Assembly: GCF_001640805.2 (NCBI RefSeq) | Contig: NC_066851.1 | Location: 6,866,712-6,930,711 of the forward strand | Direction of reading: 5' to 3' | Source: Lates calcarifer | Lineage: Eukaryota; Chordata; Actinopteri; Centropomidae | DNA: 64,000 bases | Part shown: positions 1 to 12,400 of the stretch, one piece after another | How the letters are laid out: every line of letters begins with the position of its first letter | How positions within the stretch are numbered: position 1 is the stretch's first letter | The notes under the pieces: generated by a model | What the model saw: the letters and a program-made list of their open reading frames with translations, nothing else | Told to the model about the DNA's origin: nothing | Databases searched by the model: none | Translations under genes and position numbers: made by a program

Positions 1-421
1 TAAATTAAAGATATTATTTATTATTATTATGTTGCATGTCTTTGTGTCCACTTTTACTTCTTTTTGTAGTCATTTTGTGTCCCTTTGTGGTTGTTTTGCA
101 TCTGTTTTTGGTCATTTGTCTCTTTGTGGTTGTTTGATCATCAGCTTTCTGTCAACAAATTTTAACAATTAGGTTAACACAGGTCCACTCCAGGGAACCT
201 GGGCCTGCACCCCTTAAGTAATCCATCCAGGATACTAACAAGCCAACTCCCTATCACCCTCTGACTCTGGTAGGGGGGCCAATCATGTCCCAGGGAGGCC
301 ACCTGTGGCTAAACCTCTGGCCCTACCTCTGCAGCAAATTAGCACAGAGGTGCTAAATAAACACATTCTCCTCTTTATATTTACTCATTTGATTTTCCCC
401 TTTCTCTGTTGGTTTCTTTAG

Positions 422-463
422 GTCAATGGCATAAATGTAGAGCACTGTACCCATGAGGAAGTT
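422..463 (+). CDS. SNTG2: SNTG2 exon A (PDZ domain, 42 bp)
   Basis: This exon encodes [14 protein letters not shown], the PDZ segment that precedes the last helix. A polypyrimidine tract and AG (420-421) lie before it and a GTGAGT donor starts at 464. It begins and ends in phase 0. No earlier SNTG2 exon is visible in 1-421, so the window opens inside an intron. Confidence 0.92.
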
Positions 464-3400
464 GTGAGTATATCTCTAATAAAAGGCAATATCCTGCTCC
501 ATCCATCCATTGCTGTTCCATCCTTCTCCCAGGTCTAACAACAAATCCCAGTGGTTATCAACACAGAGGTGTGCCTCAACAATCTGAGCTGTCATCTTGG
601 CAGGAGGCTGTTTTTCTTTTGGTTTACACTGCGACAAATTGAAAAGATTGAAAAGGAGCAGATCAGTATCAGAAGCTCCACAGAAATTGAGGGTGCTAAT
701 ATTTAGCAGACTTCTTACACACAGACCCAAGCTTTTTTTTCCCTTGCTCAATTCATCTCTCCAATTTAGCTTCTCGCTTTGTTAAATTTTACCTTTATCT
801 CTGCCACCATCTCCCCTCTCCCACACACACACACACACACTCTTCCCATGTCTATCATCTCTATCTCCTTGTGCAGCCCCAACCAGCTGTTCACTATATT
901 CACCTCCAGAGCGTCAAAACACATAATGAGCAGTTTCTCTTCAGAACAAAATCCAGAGCTTTTAATGGCAGGCTGTCACACTCTCAGCACTGACAGATGC
1001 ACAGGCGAAAGTAACAAGGGGCTACTGCACATTGTTGGAGAGGGTAGCAAAGAAGCTGAGAGCAGATGTGCATTTAGGGGGATTCGGAAAATGACCTTAC
1101 ATGTTAGATGTTACCTTTCATTTTCTCTTTGATTTTCTCTCTCCTCCAAGATGCGTGGAAAACACATTTGATATTTCCTCCTTTACACCCACCTTTACTC
1201 AAATTGCCTAGTTGACATATTTGAGGACATATTTTGTGTCACTTAGACATCCGATAATCAGACGTTCCAAGCGTAATGACTTTGTGTTGTCAGCTGTCAG
1301 TTTGCCGCCGCCTGTCATGAGAGAGACGCTGGCCTTCAAGTTCCGCCTTTGATGATTTCAGCGAAGCCACTTCAGTCAGGCTTTAACTTATGATTAGATA
1401 TTCTTCACTCATCTCCTGTTACATTTTGTTTGCTCAGGCTGTGTACAGCTTGACATGAATGTGGCTTGTTTCATTTATATGAGATTAAATTTTATCTCAC
1501 GGTATCACTCTCAGTCTCTCTCGCTTATCTGTCTCTATCTAAGCCTCTCTCTCCCTCTCTCCTCTCTCCCTCTCCTGTCAGGTTCACCTCTTGCGAACCG
1601 CAGGAGATGAGGTCACCATCACCGTTCGCTACCTGCGAGAAGTTCCATCATTTCTAAAACTGCCTCTAGGTAAGAGTCGAGTCGTTTTGATGCCATGTAA
1701 GCTCTCGATAAACTTCATTTCACTGAGTATTTTTAGCTGTAAACTGTTTCTAAAACTATATAAATAAAAAATATATCTCTAGGAGATTGCCTTTTTGCTC
1801 AACTTAATGCTTTAAAGCTGTAGATGAGCATTTATTTCAAAGTAATAAATTGTCATGCTCAGTGGCCTGAGGTGAGCAGTAATGTCAGCAACAGCCAGAG
1901 CTGCAGCCCCATGCCCCTGTACTGTACTAGCTTCAGCAGCTTGAAAAGATGAAGACAGAGACACTAAAACCATTCATGTGGAGCCAGTAAAAGGTGAGAA
2001 ATGAGGTTTACAGGTGAGGGAGGGAGAAACTGAAGCAGTGCTAAAGACAAAAATGGTACATTTTGGAAAGTTATAACCTGTAAGTTTAGTTTTAGTTAGT
2101 TTAGTTTTAAATGTTAATAGTTTCTCTTTACCTTTATCTGGGTTCAGATAAAATGTGATGAGAATTTTTCACTTTTTGTGATGTTTTTTAAGCCAAATCA
2201 TTAGCTGGTAGAAACAAACAACTAATTATTAGTTCTGAAAATAATCACTAATTGCAGCCTTGTTTGATTGACAGAGGCCTGTGCATAAGCAAACAACCTA
2301 CTGACTGTCATCAGATTTATTTTCAGATATTGCTAAATTCTGAATCATGCTCCAAGGTATGTGACCTTACCTTTTTTCTTATGTAGCCCAACTGTGGCAT
2401 AAAATGTGCATATGTACAACCCAATGTACATTTCTCAGCTTCTCACTGAGGCTCACAGAGAAACTGGTTTTCAAGGCCTTAAAGTGTAGTGTGATCTCTT
2501 CATTTAACAGGTACTGGTCAACATAACCAACACAAATGTGGGAGCGTCATCACAGTCTGTAACACATGGGAACTTAGTGTTACATCTGGGGCTTCAGATG
2601 TTCACAGTCACAGTGTGTTAGATACAAACACCCAGACTGCAGATCCACCAATAACTGTTGTCTTATGAATTAGCTGTAAGCAAAAAATGAATGAACACCC
2701 TGTAATACAAATGACTTCAGTCTCTACCAGCAAACATAATGATCATTTTATACAATTTACCTAATTATGAAGAGCACACAGATGTAGGAAAATAATTAAT
2801 ACTAATAGAATTCATGAATATTTATAGATCAGCCTGATAAACCACCACATTCTCCCAAATGAAAAAGTGAGTGCTGTGAGAAATCTAGCCCCTCATATTT
2901 TGTGGGGAAGTTAACATTCATAGGGAGGTGTCAGTGCAGAGATGCTCAGGTTTTGCTGTAGGGGCGTTTGGCCTGTGAATCATGTTTTGTTGCCTGAGAA
3001 AGAAAAGGTTCAAGTTGTATTCTTTCCAAAGCAGTCCTTTTGTTTTTATAGTGGCACAGATGACAAGCAGGCGAAGCCAGGAGCCATTTGCCATACTTTA
3101 CTGAGTGTGACCGAATCAGAAAGCAGACCCTCGAACGCCAAGCTAATATCATATCAAAGAGCCGCACTTGTCTCTTTTGGATGCTGTCTGTGATCTACGC
3201 TGCACGGCTTAAAGGCAGGGCAGCAGAATAAAGTCGATAATAAACCTTAAAATTTAACACTATCAACTGAACCGTGGGGTGTGAGGTTTAGGTGAAACTC
3301 TTGACTTATTTTCTTTTGTTTCTGAAAGAATAGAATAATAATTGAGACAACGTGAAGTTGGATTAAATGTTTAACAGTGATTCTCCTTCCTTCTGTCTCA

Positions 3401-6400
3401 GGTTCTCCTGGGCCGTCCACAGATCACAGCAGAGTATCCTCTCCCCTCTTTGACAGTGGCTTACATTTAAATGGCAACGGAAACAACACAGTAAGAGATT
3501 GATTTGATATTTCATCTGTAATGTTGATAGGACTGTATTTGGTACCTTGATTTTTTTGTTTTGTTTTGTTTATACAAGTAACTGACGCTTTCATATTGAA
3601 TTCTGATCATGAGTTATATGATTGATGGTTAAGTTAGTATACAGTTAGAACAGTATTATTTTTTGCAGTATTTAGAGTATAAGAGACTATCTGAGAGGCT
3701 CATTCACTACTGTCATTACCACCTTCTAAATAATCTTTTGCCTGGCCCACTTGAATGTTGCTTTTGAATCTGCAGTTCTTTTTAAACATTCTGAAAATCA
3801 CATGGAGCTGTAGACATGACCCACAGGACGGTGCATACACAAGAATGAGTTTGTCACTTTGTAGATGTCCATTAGGAGTCCATTAAGACTATTAGTGACA
3901 TTCATCTTGACAAGTTTTGCTCCTGTTCAAAGGGCCTGTTCTGCAGTGCCTACGTATACCAGAATGCGTTGTGTGTGCGGCTTTCACTAGTGAACCCTTA
4001 GGTTGTATGTATTTTTACTACACTGTTAATGAAGCTTCTTATCATGCCTGTACAGTGGCCATAACAACATATTACAAGACAACATAAAAACTAGGATTGG
4101 TTAGCAGATTTATAAGGCTACGGTGTTTTCTAAATTCAAATACAAAGAGTTTGTAAATGCTTGATTTGCATCACAGTTCACTTAGTAGTTGGAAATCAAG
4201 GGATAAATTCTTCTATTCTTCTTCTTACTTCAGTTAGTGTAATTGTTGAGGAGGAAATAATGACAATATCAGATGATGATATGTAGCACCTACACACCCC
4301 ACACACCCCACACACATTTTCTGTTACTTGTGCTGAGGTGCTAAGGTGTCCTGCTTCTAATAGGAGAGTTGGGGAGATGTGCATCAAGCAGACTCTGTAG
4401 AGAGCTCTAATGAGATAGAAAAACGTGTGGGGGGTGGACAGCAGTGTTGGACATTAAGACAGTACTTTGTAGCATGTTGCTGTGTTAGTTGTAGTGTAAA
4501 AGATTACAATTTGAAAATTGCCATAATAATTGTTATTGCACAATATCCACTTGCTTTGACTACAGCATTATTACACTTTTTATGGCTATATTTAGGCACA
4601 CGTGCTTTTTTTTGCCTAAATGTAACCACAGACAGGACATTGGATGTGAGCCTCAATCTCTGGTGTGGCAGTCATATGCTTCGTACAGCCGCAATCCACC
4701 CCCACCACCTCCTAGCAACTCTGCTGCTGTAAATAAATGTAGCGCTTCACTCATTCAGAAAATATGTTGGCTCTGAACATGAGCCAGCCAGCAATTACAT
4801 TTCCTAAAAACATATTAGCTGCTGCAGTTTAGTTGTAGGAGGCAGGGTTGTATCAGGGGTTGGATGGAGTTGAATTTTATCTGTGTGTAAATAGACTGGT
4901 CCTGGGATGTATTAATGCTACACAGGGTTGGAGGTGGAGGGAGGTGGCTAGTTTATACTAAAAGAGTTGCACCTCCTAGTAACTGCATACAGGCAGGTGA
5001 CACATTAAAGGAAAAACGTGAGAAATGAGTGGAGAATCAGGTTGGCAATACTCCCATCCATATGTCCAGTTGAACACCTATGGGAGATTTTGGGCCAATG
5101 TGTTAAACAGCACTCTCCACCACCACCACCATCAACACAGCAAATAAAGGAATATCTTTTGGAAGAATGGCGTTCCATCCCTCTGTTAGAGTTCAGAGAC
5201 TCATAGAATCAAATCTAAGGCACACTGAAGCTGTTCCAGCAGTTTGTAGTGGCCCAACATCTTACTAAAACACTTAATGTTGTTTTTCCTTTAATTTTTC
5301 ACCCATCTATAGTTCCTAATGTGCTGTGGCTAGTTATCTGGATGACTAATCATTGATAAGCCTTCCAAGGCCTTTTTCACAGAGGACATTTTGACATGTC
5401 ACAGTAGAAAAGAAGGAAAATTAATGATGGCTGCCTCATTTTCAGGGACCTGGTATTGTTTGTGTTGAACCACTGTCACGACTAACTTGAACACTTGGAT
5501 ACAGCACAGCCTTTGTTAATATTATCACCTGCGCTTTTGTTAATATGAAAGGTCAAAATGTCTGCTGTGAAAAAGATATATAATTAGTCATGAGTTACAG
5601 TAATGTGATTATTTTTTTGTTTTTTTTAAGGAAGAAAGTGAGTTGAAATTCAGTGATTTCATTACATTCATTAATCCAAGTAACGGTCTATTACTCAGTG
5701 GACAGTCTAGTTTGACTGAATTTTGCACAGGGACTGGAGGTGGACAAAGGTGGTCAGCCTTGAACTGTGCCTCCCAGCAACTCGATAGTTTATTTTACAT
5801 ATCGTGTTTTGTTACCTTCCTAGCTAACCACTTGTAAGCCCCCATTCAGGAAACTCCTGGGTTTAGTTGAGTGTTGGAGGGTGTGTGACGCTTGCAGCTT
5901 TAACATGAGGATGCTGTCTAGGGTTAAGCTGTTGATGGTCAGTACCACTGTAAACTGTAGGCTGGCTGTTAATCAAACCATAATGTTTCATTTTCTAATT
6001 CTACGTGTTTAAATGCAGAATATGTGACATGTGAATGTTGAGACTTTGGAGGTAGTTGATGTATAATAGCAAAATAGCATACTCAGATATCTCTCGTTAT
6101 GTCGGCAGCAGAATCATACAAAAAAAAAAAAAAAAAGAAAAAAGAAAAACAGCAGTTGACAATGAAGCTTACTGCATTAGTGACCAAATTTCACTTGGCA
6201 CTGGAGGGCAGCAGGAGCCAAATACGACCAATCAACTCTGTTCATTGACCATACAGGCTGTCTTTATCATTCTAGCTAGCTCAGCAGGGCTAACCACTAG
6301 CTGGGCGGCAGCAGGAGCAGCAGCAGCACTATCAGCAGCAGCCTGAGCCTCTGCCTCTCTTTGTGGACTGTGGGCTCATACAAATCCGCTCTGACTTTGA

Positions 6401-9400
6401 CATGTTATTAAATGTGAAGTAATCCATAACGCCCTCTACGCATATATGCTAGGACGATGTTTGGCTGTCCAAAATGTGGCTCCCAACCCCTGATAGCTGA
6501 CTGCTGTGGAGCTGTTCCCCTGGCAGAGGGAGCAAAATTAAACTTATCTCAGCTAAACTCTCCCTGTTGTTCTTTCACCCTTCATTGATGTTAAAAAAGG
6601 TCACAGGGTTATAGAAGTAAAGTAGGATGTTAGCTACAGGGATGCAGAGAATATTGTGGATGCTTTGAACCTCCTTGTAGACAACTCTTATGACAGACAT
6701 TGAAAGTGTAACAAATAGCCAAATTATCCTGAATTTGTTAATGAACTACATTTTAAATCTAATGAAATGGAATATGATTCTTTTCATTAAATAGTTAGAT
6801 TATTTAATATATGATTTTGCATATATCTGCTAAATACTGACATATCAATATAGGAGAAATATTCTTACTGACGATGTGTCATTGATTTGAACCATCTTCT
6901 TTTTATTACTCACTGACATGCAGTAGATGGCTCAGTTATACATTTTTTTTTACACATGATTTAATCATATGTTAACTGCAAACTGATCCTGTTATCATAA
7001 CTCTCCACAGAAACTGAAAAAAGTACCACATGAAGCAGTTGCATTGATTATTAAATGTTGAATGTGGAGAATTACATCATGTTTATTCATTTTCCTCTAC
7101 TGTCTACAGCCACGTGATGATGGGTAATCTCTTCGCACTGCAGCAATAAAGCAACACCATTACTTGTTTGATCCCCTGTGTAAGCCATATAAGAGAGAAG
7201 CTGTGGCTGTGGTTTCAAAGGGAGGAAAGGGTCAAAAGGAAGAACAAATTGTCAGAATCATTAATTTGGTTCTGTGTTATCCTGTGAAGCTGCTACTGGC
7301 TGCTTGGGCTTGGTTGATCTTAGAGTGGTGATGGCTGTGATTACAGCATACACTGCTGGGATGATAGGTGGGAGTAGTTGCACTGTAGTAGCACCTGATT
7401 TCACAGAAGGATATTTCAGTGTTACCAAAGCACAGTGTTATATTGTCAGTTCACCACCTGTATTAACAGGAAAAAATCAGCATTGGCTTCCAGAAAGAGA
7501 CTGTTCTACATCGCTGTGGCCAGCCTAGAAGAATCTAAGGCGGTTCCATAGATACAATTGTGTTGCTCATACTGCAGAAATATCAAGCAAATTGGGCTCA
7601 ATGCTGCTGTAGAGCTAAATGTTACGTAGTGAGCATGATGACGAGTAATATTTTTCCCCAAAGTCACTATTTCACCATTTTAGTGGTAAAGCTTCAGAAA
7701 ATTGCATATTAATATGGTAATCTATAATGAAAAGAGTAACCGTAAAGACTGCATCTTTGGCTCGTCAGTTCACATGAATTATTCAGAGGAAGCACGGAGG
7801 ACAGCAGGTGGCCACTTTAACCTTTCATAGATAATCTAGATTTAAAGTGTTTCCATTTAAATCCATAGCAGGAGCTGGAGAAGGCACGACATCCTTGTGC
7901 AGCAGGCCTCTGCATGGTCTGAATTTCTCTCAGTTCCCAGTATATGCACAGGGTTCATCAGAGAGAAAAGAAACCTTGCACATGCCTACCTATGCAAAAA
8001 CAAATAAGGTATGACTCGTGTGACTTATTAGGTCAGCTGGCTCTAGCAAGGTTCTTTACATTTAATTCTCTCATTGAAAACTAGGTGGCTGACAAACACA
8101 ATTAGTCAGGTGGGTAACTAACCCCAGAAACAGTATTTAAGGAGTGAAAAACACAAATAGCAAGAACTGGCCTTCATTTAGTTTTTGTTCATCTCAAGTG
8201 CGATTTTTCTTGCCTCACAACTAAGAACCATTATGTGAGTAGTTGTTTTGTTCTTAGAATAACTGGTTGTTGTGTTGTTGTTTTGTTTTGTTTTTCAGCA
8301 CAGTATAAGTCGTGAATTCACTTTAATGTTCAGAATATAATGATTCGAAGCCTCAAGATAGAGATTTGCAGGAAAGTAGGGCAACCCATAACTTTATTAT
8401 TTTCCCAAAAGAAAAAAATGACATTGCATGCCATTAAGCAACTCTGTGTCATATGAAATAGGCTGTAATGGAAGGGGTCATTAAGCCTGAGGTTGGCCAA
8501 GGGATGGAATGGTAATCAACTTCATATGAACTACACAAGTTATGCACATTCTGTATGGTAAAAGAGATGAGCTGGATGTTCCGTAATTCTTTTTCCCACT
8601 TTTGAGCAGAGGCTATGATATTCTCATCTATGAATTTTGCTCAAAAAGGCTAGTGTCTAACATTTAAAGCTGCATTAATCATTTTTTTTATAAAGACAGT
8701 GGACTGTGTATAATGAATGAGTCGCTTGCTGAATGAATTATCAGCCAACACTGCAGGATTTCTTAGGTATTTTTGCCTCTTTCAGCTCATTGTTTTGGTT
8801 TTACCGTCCACAGCTTTAATGATTTTTGGTTTGCTTTCACTGCTCTCATAAGCGTTGTTTCCAACCACAACATGCAGCTGTTTTCAGTGAAAAAGTGCTA
8901 ATAAGTATCACTGTACACTACCTGCAAAATACTTAGCAACTGGCTGGAGAACATAGGTGAGCTATTAGCTGCTAAAGAGCCAGATATTTTGCTCAGTGGT
9001 TGGCAGAGACCAAAACACAGCTAAATGTAGTGAGTGAGTTTGTCAGGTGCCCAGAGATAAATTTCCATATGAATGCTAATAGTACTCTGTGTCTGCTGAA
9101 TGTGTATATAGAAAACTGTTTGCTATGTTTGCTAACATGTTAGCCTCATCAGTTTTATAAGAAGAGATCTAAGTGATAATGTCAATGCACGCTTTTTGAG
9201 CTCTTTGATGCCCCCAAGTGACAGTTAGTACTGCTTTACTCACTGTTGCATCACACCCTGCGATACTTCAACAGTATTAATTCTTGGGTCTATTTCATTG
9301 TTTGAAAAAGGCCAAATGTTTGCACAAATTGGATCATTTCATGAAGTTAGATACAATCATTTTTGTCTGAAGAATTAAGCAGTACATTCTTTTGATGCAA

Positions 9401-12400
9401 GTTCCTCAGAACCGAAGGACTTATGTCTAGACTCACTATTGTTCATTAATGCTCAACCATCACATAGAGAGAAATGGTCGAGTGTAAAAGACAACAATTC
9501 TGACACCAGACCCAATAAACCCGAATGCAGCACAGCCACAGGGAGCACAGTGGGGTGAGGTGGATGATGCGCCAATTTTCTTCATTTTCGACAGAAAAGA
9601 CATTGCTTTTTTGAAGTTTATATTGCTCTCAATACCTATGCATTAAACGTCTGTATGTTGCGAGACTGGCTGAGCTTACGGGGTTGTCAAAACTTATGCT
9701 GGAAAATGCAGAAAAAGAAGTCAAAATAGGGGCGGCAAGTTGAGGGAAAGTTGATATAACAAAAAGAATGTAATATGCCATATCTCATCACAAAAGAACT
9801 CCTACAATGTGTCATGGCAGCAGTGAACACCAGCATTACTTTTACACCATGTAGTGATTGGGTAATGCTGGAAATTTCTGTTGCCCGAAAATACATAGTG
9901 ATAAGTTCATTTGTGCATATTTTACCAAGTTAGCATGGCTGTAATTTGTAAACTTTATTAGATAATAACCCAAAATTTAGCTGCAATCAAACTCTAAATA
10001 ATAATTTAGCCAATGGCCCTCCTGCCAATTACCAAAGCACTTTCCTGCCTCATACCTTTCCTTTACCTTCTGTCAGATTTTTTGTGTTTGTACCCACAAC
10101 TGTGATTTATATTAATAATAAGTTAATATGGCACATTTTTGGGGATAGGTATAGCAAAGTTTGTGACTTGGTTGGTTGTTCTTTTGGTCCACCACTTTGG
10201 TCCAGATTGAAATTATTCAACAACTATTAGATGGACTGCCCTGAAATACAAAGCAGACTTTGATGATTACCAGAGGATATAACCTACCTACTCTGCATAT
10301 GTCCTGCCACTATGTTCCTCTCCGGATGAACTGTAATAGATTTGGTGAACCTCTGATCTTGCATCTAGCAAAATGATCAGGTGACGTACTATATGTTTGG
10401 CACTAATCGACAGATAGTATACTAACATGCTAAACTATAATGATAATTGTAAACATTAACATGTTAGCAAAAAGATGTTAGCATTTAGCTCAATGCACCA
10501 CCGTGCTTAAGTAGAGCCTCACAGATCTGTTAGCATGCCTGTAAAGTCCTGTCTTGTTGAGTCTTCACGTTACTGACCACAATGTTTCATGGTTACAATA
10601 TGAGAGAGTTTGGAAGTTGACAAAAGCAGTCATGTTTTTGCCAGAGTTCTCCTCCATCCAAACTATCACACACATCTTTTTTTGTGGATTATTAGAATTC
10701 ACTAAGCTTGTCTTCAGTTGGCTCTCTTGTCATTGAAATGACATTTTAATTTTCCTTTTCACCGCACCCTGGACCTTTTACCTCATTGATTTACTTAGAT
10801 GCTTTCAAAAAATTATGCTCAGTTCATGTCATCTCTGAAGTATCAGTATCCATGAAGCAGTGGCTGAGTGACATGAAGAACAACACTGTGAGTTCCTGTT
10901 TTCTAGCTCTTCAGTAGAGGCAGGTGCTTTGTCAGTGTAATCCACTCTGACAGCCTGATAGTTTTCTATTTCCTGCCACCTCACCTACTCTCACTTTGAG
11001 AATTAACTAAAACATTTTGTTCTTTGTTGACATAAATGGAGCAAACAATGATAATTTCTTTAGAAATGTAGTAATTACTTGTGAGGAGCTGAGAGGTGTC
11101 TACATGTGACATGTTGTGTGGTTCAGCAATTATGTAGAACTTGCAAAGGTAGGCAGTTTTTCTCTGCTGTTCACTCTTGACTATATTCCACCCAGAGGCT
11201 ATTTTAATGCTCTGGTAATATGTTCAGCCATTTTGAACTCCTGGGAAGGCAAGAGAATATGGTTCTTTTAGGATGAACACATACCAACCAATCCTGTACT
11301 GTGTATAACGATACAGGGGCTCCACCAGATTGTTTGAAGGAGTTTTGGGATTTTGTGCTGACAGATAATCTGTAGCTGCAGGAATGATCCACTGTTTGAT
11401 TTTGCTAAAGCTTCACTTATTTGATCCCTAAGCTTGTAACTCATTAGATGATGTGTAATGCATCTGTTCTTCATTAAGTGCGTTGTGATTTGCATTTAAA
11501 TGTGGCGCTCTTCCAGCTATCAAAGCTTTTGTCAACATATTATGCTTCAGGACCTTTAGAATGAATGCTTTTTGATGCACTACCATCAGTCTCTAAAGGG
11601 GCTTCACTAAGCTTTTGAATTTTTGAACAATTTTGGAGGCATCTGAAACATGTCACAATTCTGACTTTGGTACCAATAGTTATAAAAACAGTTAATAAAT
11701 GGCAATTGTTACAAATGTTACCAACCACATGATTCCGTGCTTTCGGAATCATCCAAACATCTCTCAGTTCTGTACCCATTGCTTTTGAAATAGCTGTGGT
11801 GAGTCCTTTACTGTGAAGACCTGACCTCAAGCCTTAAACTTAAGCTGTTAGAAAAGGTTGGTTGCCAACTCACAGCCCATCTGTTTAGTAATGATCCTCT
11901 TGATGAGTTTCAACCTTCAACAGTCAAAACAAAACTGCTGCCTTTCATGCTTGGGACCATGACACCCTCTAAGGACTTCTTGAGAACTCCATTGTTCTCA
12001 AGGGGCTGGCGCTTGTGTGGTTCCAGGCAAGTGTTATTCACACTAATTACTGTCAGGTCTCCCAGGTCTAAGATTAAACATGGCATTTCACAAGGATTGG
12101 TACTTGGACCTCTTTAGTTTTATCACAATCTGAAGATGCTTGGGGTGACCTGATGGCCAAATGGTTAGGGCGTGTAACAGATGGGCCTTAGTGCCCTGAG
12201 CAGCTGGTCCCTGGTTCCACACCTGATCCAGTTGAACCTTTGCTGCATGTCATTCCCCTGCTCTCCCAAACAAATCTGTTCTCTTGTAACAGCTGATGAC
12301 CCCTCCCAGCTTGTAGAGCTAGAGATATGTAGCAACTTCTATGTAAATCCAGTCAAGACTGTAGTTCTTGATATCTCTTTTACTTCTGAGCCACTTATAA

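Noticed and set aside
4379..4732. 117-codon + strand open frame
   Set aside because: No start context, motif or splice logic; the translation looks like random AT-rich intron.
12142..12220. Functional tRNA gene
   Set aside because: The A-box-like head is present but the B box is degraded and no cloverleaf can be drawn; it fits a SINE head.
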